From assembly GCA_016874875.1 (NCBI GenBank), contig VGTA01000132.1:1-7777 (forward strand): DNA of 7,777 nt, in the 5' to 3' direction. Every line of letters begins with the position of its first letter. The first letter of the stretch is position 1. This DNA is from Deltaproteobacteria bacterium. GTDB lineage: Bacteria; Myxococcota_A; Bradymonadia; UBA7976; VGTA01. Below, piece after piece: positions 1 through 5,819 of the stretch. A program made the position numbers and the translations under genes. Under the pieces are notes generated by a model, which worked only from the letters and a program-made list of their open reading frames with translations, ran no database searches and was not told where the DNA came from.

Positions 1-42
1 CGGGGGGTGTGGAGGGTCTTGGACAGGTTGTTGGGGATTTAG

Positions 43-1050
43 CTAGGGATCACGGGGGGTTGACATGTGCCTGGAACCTATAAAGAGCGCCACTCCCCCC
101 TCCGGAAACCGCACCGCCGGCAGCCTCCCCCCGCACCCCACCGCCGCCCGCAGCCGCCCTGAGCAGCGCTGAAACGCCTCTCGAAACGCCCAATACCCCT
201 CCAAGAACTCACGCCACAGCCGCCCGCACCCCGCGCGGCAGAGCGGGCGCGCCCCCCGCTTAAGCCGCCGAGGGCGCCCCGCGGGCTGCGCGCACACCGC
301 CGCCGCCCCCATAGGCTCCAGCGCCGCCGCCGCGCTCTCCCTCGCCGCCCCCACCCGCGCGCCCTCCCCCCTCAAGAGCGCCTGCGCGGCCCCCTCCTCC
401 ACCGCATCCTCCGCGAGCCCCCAGAGGCGACGCGCGAGCTCCTCCGCCGAGAGCCCCTCAAGGCACGGCGCTGGGCAGAGGGTGACGGGGAGGCGGCGCG
501 TGAACGGCTCAAGCCCCAAGGCGCGCCCGCGCTGGCTCCGCTGCGCGTAGTAGTAAGCGGCGCGGTCCACCCACTCGCCCACGAGCGCCTGCCCGCCGCA
601 CAGCTGCGACCACCCGTGGAGCCCCGGCCACTCGCGCGGGTGCGCCACGAGCCCCTCCTTCACTGAGTTCTTGAAGATGTACTTGTAGGCGTCAATGACC
701 GCCTCGTCGTCGAGGAGCACATGACTCGCGTAGCGCCCCTCCCAGACGTGGTCGCTCATCCCCTGCGCTCGGCAGACCTCGCGGGCGAGGTTGCCGTTCA
801 GGTGGCACATGAAACGCGCCCTCGCCTGCGCGCAGCGCGCGCTGAGGAGCAGGTGGTAGTGGTTGCTCATGAACGCGTGGTGGTGGAGCTTTATCTCGTC
901 TCGGCACAGGTCGAGTGAGCGAGCGAGGCAGCCCGCGATGAGCGCGTTCAGCTCAGGGGAAGGGCACAAAAGTCCCTTTCCTTGAGTGCAGCGGGTGGTC
1001 ACGAGGTGGGTCGACCAAGCGGTCGGCTGGTAGCGTAGGTGACGAGGCAT
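43..1050 (-). CDS. REP-associated tyrosine transposase (RAYT, Y1/HUH family)
   Basis: Predicted 335-residue single-strand DNA transposase of the Y1_Tnp (IS200-like/RAYT) family. These enzymes use an HUH metal site and one tyrosine to nick and rejoin single-stranded DNA. Seen: an N-terminal core starting MPRHLRYQPTAWSTHLVT, the HUH motif at H64-Y65-H66 (within SNHYHLLLS), and the tyrosine helix AYKYIFKNSVKEGLV, where Y124 is the likely nucleophile by comparison with the family. The core ends near residue 170. Roughly 165 further Ala/Arg-rich residues follow, with a Trp/Phe-rich stretch (about 278-295) and a VRFPEGGVALF segment near the end; this is long for the family. The open frame continues upstream to 1224, but ATG at 1048-1050 has AAAGGAG 8 nt before it and begins the conserved core. 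The gene is monocistronic in appearance, 85 bp after the flippase. Direct repeats lie at both ends. No accessory gene such as tnpB is nearby, which favours a RAYT over an IS605-type element. Confidence 0.88.
   Translation of the reverse strand: MPRHLRYQPTAWSTHLVTTRCTQGKGLLCPSPELNALIAGCLARSLDLCRDEIKLHHHAFMSNHYHLLLSARCAQARARFMCHLNGNLAREVCRAQGMSDHVWEGRYASHVLLDDEAVIDAYKYIFKNSVKEGLVAHPREWPGLHGWSQLCGGQALVGEWVDRAAYYYAQRSQRGRALGLEPFTRRLPVTLCPAPCLEGLSAEELARRLWGLAEDAVEEGAAQALLRGEGARVGAARESAAAALEPMGAAAVCAQPAGRPRRLKRGARPLCRAGCGRLWREFLEGYWAFREAFQRCSGRLRAAVGCGGRLPAVRFPEGGVALFIGSRHMSTPRDP
63..91 (+). repeat. Direct repeat copy A, 3' end of the transposase gene
   Basis: Imperfect copy of the repeat at 1121-1151. 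The core at 65-79 matches the palindrome AGGTGCCTGGCACCT at 13 of 15 positions; the two changes break its symmetry. The match continues into an A-rich stretch, GCGCC and a C-rich run. This copy lies inside the last codons of the transposase and encodes residues around VALFIGSRHM. It may mark the element end or be a degenerate REP-like site. Confidence 0.75.
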
Positions 1051-1135
1051 GAGAGGCGCTCCTTTGAGGGGGTGAGCGCTAACCCCGCTGCGCTTTTGAG
1101 CCTTGCGGAGCCTGTAGTTAACAGGTGCCTGGCAC
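1051..1135 (-). other. Intergenic region between flippase and transposase
   Basis: 85 bp holding most of repeat copy B at its upstream edge and the transposase ribosome binding site at its downstream edge. I see no convincing sigma70 promoter and no hairpin-plus-U-tract terminator. The 7-bp palindrome arms are too short and lack a U tract. The transposase may be read through weakly from the flippase operon. Confidence 0.55.
1059..1065 (-). promoter_or_regulatory. Ribosome binding site of the transposase
   Basis: AAAGGAG reads on the minus strand, 8 nt before the ATG at 1048-1050. It decides the start against the longer open frame reaching 1224, whose extra N-terminal part would be encoded by the repeat and by the 3' end of the flippase gene. 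Confidence 0.8.
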
Positions 1136-1151
1136 CTAAATAAGAAGCGCC
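1121..1151 (+). repeat. Direct repeat copy B with perfect palindrome, flippase/transposase junction
   Basis: Contains the palindrome AGGTGCCTGGCACCT at 1123-1137 (7-bp arms around a central T), followed by AAATAAGAAGCGCC and an 11-C run. It is a direct repeat of 63-91. A GTAG tetranucleotide, the foot sequence described for classical REP elements, occurs at 1114-1117, 5 nt before the palindrome. The spacing is not the classical adjacent one, so its relevance is inference. The flippase stop codon (1136-1138) falls inside this repeat. Confidence 0.78.
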
Positions 1152-2500
1152 CCCCCCCCCGCCACCAACGACAACCCCAACAACCCCATCTCCCCCTCAA
1201 AGCGATAAAACCGCCTCCCAACAATATAGCTCGTCAGCGCAAACACCAAGAACCCCCCGAGCGTCACATAGCTCCCCACCAGCGCCCCCCGCCCCGCCGT
1301 GAGCGTGGAGTGACAGACCACACTAAACAGCCCCGCCACCCCAAAAATGACCCAGAGCAGCCAAGTGCGTTTCACATAGCCCACCCCCACCGCGAACAGG
1401 TTCCCTAAGAGCCAAAAATAGTTCCCCAGCAATAGCTGCCCAACGAGCCCCTGCCCCTCTTGAAAGCTCGCAGCGTTAAACAAGAGATACCCGAACGGCA
1501 TCAACCCCTTAATCGCACAGATCCCCAAGAGATGACACCCCAAATATAACCGAACGCGCCGCGCGATCACACGATCCACATCAGGAGCCGCCCGGCTCTT
1601 CTGCTCATAAAAGAACTGATCCCAATCAGTCAGCGAGGCCTGCGTGATCTTCGACACGAGCCCAGAGAAGGTCACCGCAAACGCATAATAGCCGAGCTGC
1701 TGCGCATCACCGAGGCCGCGCAGGGTATACACATCAAACGAAGTCAGCAACCACCCTAAAAAGAAGGTCAACGACAACGGCAGCGAGTAGCGCAACAGCC
1801 TCAACATCTCAGCCCACGGGAGCGAAGAGAGGGCGGGGCGGAGGAGCCCCCTGCGCAGATAGAAGAATGTGTTAAAGAGCACCACCCCCCACCAGCACAG
1901 CGCGAAGCACACCGTCACCCACCAGAGCCCCACGGCGCCCCCCCCCGCCCCCTCAAGAGACAACAGCCCCCACAAGAGCAACGAGAAGCCCACCACCTCC
2001 ACGACCTGATTCAGCACATACAGCCGCCCATTGCGCTGCGCGCGGTTCAGCCACTCAAAGAAGCGCTTCAAGAAGCTCGCCGGGGTCACCCACAGCAAAA
2101 AGAGCGCCTCGCTCTCGCTCAAGCCGAGGCGCGCCCCCACCACCCACACCACCAACATCATCAACCCCGCCGCCCCGAGCATCCAGCGCCACACGGTCGC
2201 GATCAAGACCGCGCGCCCCTCCTCATCCCCCGCGCGCTCAAAATAAAACCGCCCCATCGCCGCCGGCAGCGACAGCGTGACGATCGGGAGGCACATCGCC
2301 CCTAGCACCTCCGCGGAGCGCCACTGCCCGTACTCCCCCACGCTGAGCGCGGTCGTGAGCAGACGGATCAGATAAATCCTGAAGAACGAGGTGAGCAGCT
2401 GCCCCCCCAAGAAGATGAAGAAGAGCGAGTCGCCCGCGCACAGCTCCTTGAGCTTCGCGCGCGCCGCCCCCGCCCCCGCGCGCCAAAGAGAGCGCCACAT
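1136..2500 (-). CDS. Multispanning polysaccharide flippase (Wzx/MATE-like, MOP superfamily)
   Basis: Predicted 454-residue inner-membrane protein that probably flips a lipid-linked glycan repeat unit across the cytoplasmic membrane. Seen: about 12 hydrophobic segments, roughly at residues 26-48, 64-83, 98-121, 132-146, 162-180, 188-213, 238-258, 270-286, 318-342, 352-375, 380-400 and 406-428, plus a short last one at 438-454. The N-terminal pattern (membrane-entry segment, then LSVGEYGQWRSAEVLGAM and LSLPAAMGRFYF) is typical of polysaccharide-biosynthesis exporters. Start: ATG at 2498-2500 with GAGG 5 nt upstream, lying in the end of the preceding transferase gene (2-bp gap), so translational coupling is likely. 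Oddities: the last codons run through an 11-G tract and end inside repeat copy B, so the C terminus may be truncated or replaced. The gene is richer in A/T than prmA-ugd, suggesting separate ancestry. The exact substrate cannot be told. Confidence 0.8.
   Translation of the reverse strand: MWRSLWRAGAGAARAKLKELCAGDSLFFIFLGGQLLTSFFRIYLIRLLTTALSVGEYGQWRSAEVLGAMCLPIVTLSLPAAMGRFYFERAGDEEGRAVLIATVWRWMLGAAGLMMLVVWVVGARLGLSESEALFLLWVTPASFLKRFFEWLNRAQRNGRLYVLNQVVEVVGFSLLLWGLLSLEGAGGGAVGLWWVTVCFALCWWGVVLFNTFFYLRRGLLRPALSSLPWAEMLRLLRYSLPLSLTFFLGWLLTSFDVYTLRGLGDAQQLGYYAFAVTFSGLVSKITQASLTDWDQFFYEQKSRAAPDVDRVIARRVRLYLGCHLLGICAIKGLMPFGYLLFNAASFQEGQGLVGQLLLGNYFWLLGNLFAVGVGYVKRTWLLWVIFGVAGLFSVVCHSTLTAGRGALVGSYVTLGGFLVFALTSYIVGRRFYRFEGEMGLLGLSLVAGGGALLI
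1150..1160 (-). repeat. 11-base poly-G tract in the flippase 3' end
   Basis: Eleven consecutive C on the plus strand, read as G11 in the coding strand, encoding the GGG near residues 448-450. Such tracts slip readily during replication. Loss of one base would put translation into the frame that stays open to position 43. Confidence 0.85.
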
Positions 2501-2502
2501 CG

Positions 2503-3783
2503 CTACCTCAAGAGGTCGCGCAGCGGCGTGAGGTCGAGGGTCCGCGCGAGCTCACGCGAGGACTCCCCTGACACGCGATCAAGGAGCGTGAGGCGCTGCA
2601 GGCGCTTACGCGCGCGCCACCACGCGCGGGTGGTCTTGAGCGGCGACGTGTAGCGCCTCCACGGGATCTCCGCGCCGCCCTCCGCCGCCTCCACCACCAC
2701 CGCCGCGAGCCGCTGATCGCTCTGCCCATCGCGGTACTGGTACCACTCTTCAAAGAGCTCCCAGTTGGGCTCGAGGTCACGCGCCACGCGCGCCGCGTCC
2801 CCGCGTGCGAGCGCCGAGATGAGGTCGAGGGCGTCGCGCTCGGCGCGGACGGTGGTGATGATCCTGTTGAGGTCGTAGTCAAAGCGCTCGCTCAGGGGCT
2901 CAGGCTCAAAGCTGAACACCGGCACCCCCGCCACGAGGGCCTCCATCGCCGTGGTCGAGTTCCACACCATCACCCCCGCCGCCTGCTTGATCCAGTGCGA
3001 GATGTCCCACGCCGAGATCAGGTGCAGGTTGGGGCGGCGCGCAGAGAGCGCGCGGTAGATCTCCTCCGACTCATACCCCGCCGGGTGCACGCGCAAGATC
3101 ACCTCCACGCCATCGAGCGCCCCACACAGGGCGTCGTTGAACGCGGTGAAGCGGTCCTTGGCGCGCGCGAACCCCTCTATAAACTCAGGCGTGAGCGCAT
3201 AGCGGCGGCTCACGAGCGCTTGCACCTGCTTAGGGGTCAGGTACGCCATGTTGAAGTTGTAGGGGATCAGCAGCCACGGCTTGTGCGGGTCAAGCCCAAA
3301 AGCCCCCGCGAGCTCCTCTCGCGAGAGGGCCATCGCCTCGCTCAGCGTGTCTTTGGCGTAGAGGTCAAAGCGCGGGTGCCCCGTGACGCGGATGTTCTCC
3401 GCCGGGACCCCGTGGCGCACGAGGTGGTTAAAGTAGCGAGGGCCCCACGCGCAGTGGAGCATGTGCCGCTGCGCGAACTCCCCGTCCGGCAGGATGTAGC
3501 CCCGCCCGCAGGCGAAGTGCATCTGCTCATAGGAGAGGTTGATGAACGAGGTGGGGCGCCCGCGGTGCCCGTAGAGGTAGGTCTCTAAGTCCACAGGGTC
3601 GTAGTAGAAGGGTATCGTCACCACATCGGGCGATGTCGCCTCTCGCACCCCGCCGCGCTTCAGCGGCGAGAGCGAGGGCGTGACATCCCGCTCCATCAGG
3701 CGCCGCATCAGGCGCAGGTTGGGCAGAAACTCACGGTGGGAGTGCTCCCACATGATCGAGGCGGTGCGTGTTGGCTGGCTCAT
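2503..3783 (-). CDS. GT-B-like surface carbohydrate biosynthesis transferase
   Basis: Predicted 426-residue cytoplasmic or membrane-associated protein resembling the surface-carbohydrate biosynthesis, CDP-glycerol glycerophosphotransferase and capsule GT-B group; it probably transfers a sugar or polyol phosphate during glycan assembly. Seen: a first Rossmann-like strand and helix at residues 6-30 (TASIMWEHSHREFLPNL), VVTIPFYYDPVDLETYLY at 54-71, a linker RVTGHPRFDLY at 132-142 typical of this group, and a C-terminal nucleotide-sugar-like site with RVHPAGYESE (231-240) and WNSTTAMEALVAGVPVFSFE (274-293). A basic tail follows residue 385. Start: the open frame extends to a TTG at 3813, but ATG at 3781-3783 begins directly before the first strand and lies 10 bp after the ridA stop. 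GAGG abuts this ATG, so ATG 3753 is possible but would cut the strand. It overlaps nothing and is 2 bp before the flippase. Donor and acceptor are unknown. Confidence 0.7.
   Translation of the reverse strand: MSQPTRTASIMWEHSHREFLPNLRLMRRLMERDVTPSLSPLKRGGVREATSPDVVTIPFYYDPVDLETYLYGHRGRPTSFINLSYEQMHFACGRGYILPDGEFAQRHMLHCAWGPRYFNHLVRHGVPAENIRVTGHPRFDLYAKDTLSEAMALSREELAGAFGLDPHKPWLLIPYNFNMAYLTPKQVQALVSRRYALTPEFIEGFARAKDRFTAFNDALCGALDGVEVILRVHPAGYESEEIYRALSARRPNLHLISAWDISHWIKQAAGVMVWNSTTAMEALVAGVPVFSFEPEPLSERFDYDLNRIITTVRAERDALDLISALARGDAARVARDLEPNWELFEEWYQYRDGQSDQRLAAVVVEAAEGGAEIPWRRYTSPLKTTRAWWRARKRLQRLTLLDRVSGESSRELARTLDLTPLRDLLR
3640..3672 (-). repeat. Imperfect hairpin inside the transferase gene
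   Basis: CTCTCGC (3640-3646) and GCGAGAG (3666-3672) form a 7-bp inverted repeat, with a smaller CGC-TTCA-GCG hairpin between them. In frame it encodes part of a Ser/Pro/Arg/Gly-rich segment (about residues 38-51) between the first helix and the second strand of the GT-B fold, where a short loop is expected. It may be a small palindromic insertion; it could also be chance in GC-rich DNA. Confidence 0.4.
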
Positions 3784-3793
3784 CCTCGGCGCG

Positions 3794-4285
3794 CTAGTCC
3801 GCCGCGACCTCAAGGACCGCCTCGATCTCCACGGGGCTGTTGAGCGGCAGCCGCGCCACCCCCACCGCGGAGCGCGCGTGCCGCCCCGCCTCCCCGAGCA
3901 CCTGCGCGAGCAGCTCCGAGGCGCCGTTCGCCACCAGGTGCTGGTCTTGAAAGTCCCGCGCGCTCGCCACGAACACCGAGAGCTTCACCACCTGCCGCAC
4001 CCGCGACAGCTCCCCGAGCGCCTCCTTCACCTGCGTGAGCACGTTGACCGCGCACACCCGCGCGCACTCCTGCGCCCCCTCGAGGTCCACGTCGCTCCCC
4101 ACCAGCCCCTCCTGCACGAGGCTGCCGCCGCGCACCGCGATCTGCCCCGACACCCACAGCTGCGCGCCCACCCGCTTGTAGGGCAGGTAGTACGCCGCGG
4201 GCCTCGGCGGGTGCGGCAGGGTGAGGCCGAGCGCGTGCAGGCGCTCCTCAGGGGTGTGCGCGTCGCTGAGGGGGATGTGAGACAT
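3794..4285 (-). CDS. RidA family protein (YjgF/YER057c/UK114)
   Basis: Predicted 163-residue cytosolic protein of the RidA fold, normally a trimer with active sites at subunit interfaces. Characterised RidA proteins hydrolyse reactive enamine/imine intermediates such as 2-aminoacrylate. Seen: an N-terminal TPEERLHALGLTLP that precedes the domain and marks the longer subgroup of the family, YYLPYKRVGAQLWVSGQIA (32-50), LVGSDVDLEGAQECARVCAVNVL (61-83), and the signature ARSAVGVARLPLNSPVEIEA (137-156). Arg138 aligns with the carboxylate-binding Arg105 of E. coli RidA, so deaminase chemistry is possible; this subgroup's substrate is not established. Start: ATG at 4283-4285 with AGGAG 9 nt upstream. 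The frame stays open further upstream, but that part covers the promoter. It is the first gene of the downstream unit, and its stop (3794-3796) is 10 bp before the transferase ATG. Its tie to glycan synthesis is unexplained. Confidence 0.9.
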   Translation of the reverse strand: MSHIPLSDAHTPEERLHALGLTLPHPPRPAAYYLPYKRVGAQLWVSGQIAVRGGSLVQEGLVGSDVDLEGAQECARVCAVNVLTQVKEALGELSRVRQVVKLSVFVASARDFQDQHLVANGASELLAQVLGEAGRHARSAVGVARLPLNSPVEIEAVLEVAAD

Positions 4286-4294
4286 GGGGAGCTG

Positions 4295-4299
4295 CTCCT
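4295..4299 (-). promoter_or_regulatory. Ribosome binding site of the ridA-like gene
   Basis: AGGAG on the minus strand, 9 nt before the ATG at 4283-4285. It fixes the start and rules out the 43-codon upstream extension of the open frame. Confidence 0.75.
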
Positions 4300-4355
4300 G
4301 CGCGATGCCGCCCGCGGCGCGAGGGGCGCGCCGAGGGGGTCGTTTTGCTAGAGGG

Positions 4356-4383
4356 AGCATAAGGGCGGCGCGCCGCTTGTCAA
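4356..4383 (-). promoter_or_regulatory. Sigma70-like promoter of the ridA-transferase-flippase unit
   Basis: On the minus strand, a perfect -35 TTGACA (4378-4383), a 16-bp spacer and -10 TATGCT (4356-4361, 4 of 6 consensus). Transcription would begin near 4349, giving a leader of about 64 nt before the ridA ATG. The spacer holds the perfect 12-bp palindrome GCGGCGCGCCGC (4365-4376), a possible operator. The A/T-richer patch stands out in very GC-rich DNA. It lies in the 119-bp gap after ugd (4286-4404), where no rho-independent terminator is evident. Confidence 0.65.
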
Positions 4384-4404
4384 CCCGCCCCGCGCCCCCG
4401 CCGC

Positions 4405-5817
4405 TCAGGGGCACGGGGCGCGGACCGAGCGCCCGCGCCCCACCCCGTAGTACTCAAACCCCAGCCGCGCCATCTCCTCGGGGGCGTAGAGGTTGCGCCC
4501 GTCAAACACCAGCGCCGCCCCCACCGAGGAGCGCGCGAGCGCCGCGCGCACCCGCTCAAAATCGGGGTGATGAAACACCTTCCACTCCGTCACCACCACC
4601 AGCGCGTCCGCCCCCTCTAGGCAGCTGTAGTGCGTCTCGCCCTCGCCGCACATGAGCCGCAGCCCCCCGCCCCGCACCTCCGCCGCCAGCGCCTCGCGCG
4701 CCGCCCCCATCGCCTCTGGGTCATAGGCGGCGACCGTGGCGCCCGCCTCCACGAGCGCCCGCACCAGCCCCACGCTCGGCGCCTCGCGCATGTCGTCGGT
4801 CCTCGGCTTAAAGGAGAGCCCCCAGAGCGCGAAATGACGCCCCCGCAGCCCCCCCACCTCCTCAAAGCGCCGCGCCACGCGCTCAAAGAGGCTGCGCTTC
4901 TGGCGCTCGTTGGCGGCGTCCACCGCCTCCACGATGCCGAGGGGGCTGCCGGCGCGCCGCGCGGCGCTCTGCAGGGCGCGCACGTCCTTGGGGAAGCACG
5001 AGCCCCCGTAGCCCACCCCCGCGAACAAGAACGAGTAGCCGATGCGCGGGTCAGCGCCGATGCCGCGCCGCACGTGCTCGATGTCGGCGCCCACGCGCTC
5101 GGCGAGCTGAGACAGCTCGTTCATGAAGCTGATCTTGGTGGCGAGCAGCGCGTTGGCGGCGTACTTGGTCATCTCGCTCGAGCGCACGCCCATCACGAGC
5201 AGCTTGTCGTGGCTGCGGCAGAAGCTCGAGTAGAGCCTCCTCACCACCCGCTCCGCCCGCGCCCCCCGCTCGTCGTCGGGCACGCCGAGCACCACGCGGT
5301 CGGGCTTGAGGAAGTCGTTGAGCGCGTCGCCCTCCTTGAGGAACTCCGGGTTGGAGCACACCACGAACGGGTGGCGCGCCACGCGGGCGATGCGCGCGCT
5401 CACTGCGTCGGTGGTGCCGATGGGGACGGTGGACTTGGTGAGCACCACCTTGAGCCCCTCCTCCTGCGCCCCCGCCTCCTCCCCCGCGAGGGCGGCGCCG
5501 AGCTCGTCGGCGACGCTCTCCACGAACCGCAGCTCCGCCGACCCGTCGTCCCCCTGCGGCGTCCCCACCGCGATCAAGACCACCGCCCCGCGCGCGCAGG
5601 CGCCGCGCACGTCGGTGGTGAAGCTCAGCCGCCGCTCGCGCTGGTTTCGCCCCACCAGCGCCTCGAGCCCCGGCTCAAAGAAGGGCACCCGCCCGGCGTC
5701 GAGGGCGCGCACCTTGTCGGCGTCGATGTCGGCGCACACCACCGCGTGCCCCGCCTCGGCGAAACAGGCGCCCGCCACGAGCCCCACGTACCCGCTGCCG
5801 ATCACGGTGACGCGCAT
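4405..5817 (-). CDS. ugd: UDP-glucose 6-dehydrogenase
   Basis: Predicted 470-residue cytosolic enzyme that oxidises UDP-glucose to UDP-glucuronate with two NAD+, supplying precursor for acidic surface polysaccharides. Seen: N-terminal Rossmann motif GSGYVGLVAGACFAEAGH (7-24), LTKSTVPIGTT (126-136), SNPEFLKEGDALNDFLKPDR (155-174), the central helix with K228 in NALLATKISFMNEL, the active-site loop GYGGSCFPKD with nucleophile Cys274, and the C-terminal nucleotide-sugar domain with LWGLSFKPRTDDMREAPS (331-348) and FDGRNLY (438-444). These mark the UDP-glucose branch, though GDP-mannose dehydrogenase is a close relative. It is slightly longer than the usual 430-450 residues because of loops near 112-122 and 370-400. 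Start: ATG 5815-5817 at the Rossmann strand, 2 bp after the rsmE stop; the ribosome binding site is weak (GGGGTGGG-like), fitting coupled translation. The open frame reaching 6219 upstream is a shadow of rsmE. Confidence 0.94.
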   Translation of the reverse strand: MRVTVIGSGYVGLVAGACFAEAGHAVVCADIDADKVRALDAGRVPFFEPGLEALVGRNQRERRLSFTTDVRGACARGAVVLIAVGTPQGDDGSAELRFVESVADELGAALAGEEAGAQEEGLKVVLTKSTVPIGTTDAVSARIARVARHPFVVCSNPEFLKEGDALNDFLKPDRVVLGVPDDERGARAERVVRRLYSSFCRSHDKLLVMGVRSSEMTKYAANALLATKISFMNELSQLAERVGADIEHVRRGIGADPRIGYSFLFAGVGYGGSCFPKDVRALQSAARRAGSPLGIVEAVDAANERQKRSLFERVARRFEEVGGLRGRHFALWGLSFKPRTDDMREAPSVGLVRALVEAGATVAAYDPEAMGAAREALAAEVRGGGLRLMCGEGETHYSCLEGADALVVVTEWKVFHHPDFERVRAALARSSVGAALVFDGRNLYAPEEMARLGFEYYGVGRGRSVRAPCP

Positions 5818-5819
5818 GG

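Noticed and set aside
60..84. TTGACA followed by TATAAA on the plus strand, resembling a promoter
   Set aside because: The spacer is only 13 bp, too short for sigma70, and no plus-strand gene follows; TATAAA is part of repeat copy A.
43..1050. Assignment as a classical IS200/IS605 insertion sequence
   Set aside because: There is no tnpB, the protein is far longer than IS200 TnpA, and no typical subterminal IS200 hairpins are seen; RAYT fits better.
1123..1137. Palindrome as a rho-independent terminator of the flippase
   Set aside because: The stem is 7 bp with a 1-base centre and no U tract follows on the minus strand.
1051..1224. N-terminal extension of the transposase frame
   Set aside because: The extension is encoded by the repeat and the flippase 3' end, and a good ribosome binding site precedes the ATG at 1050.
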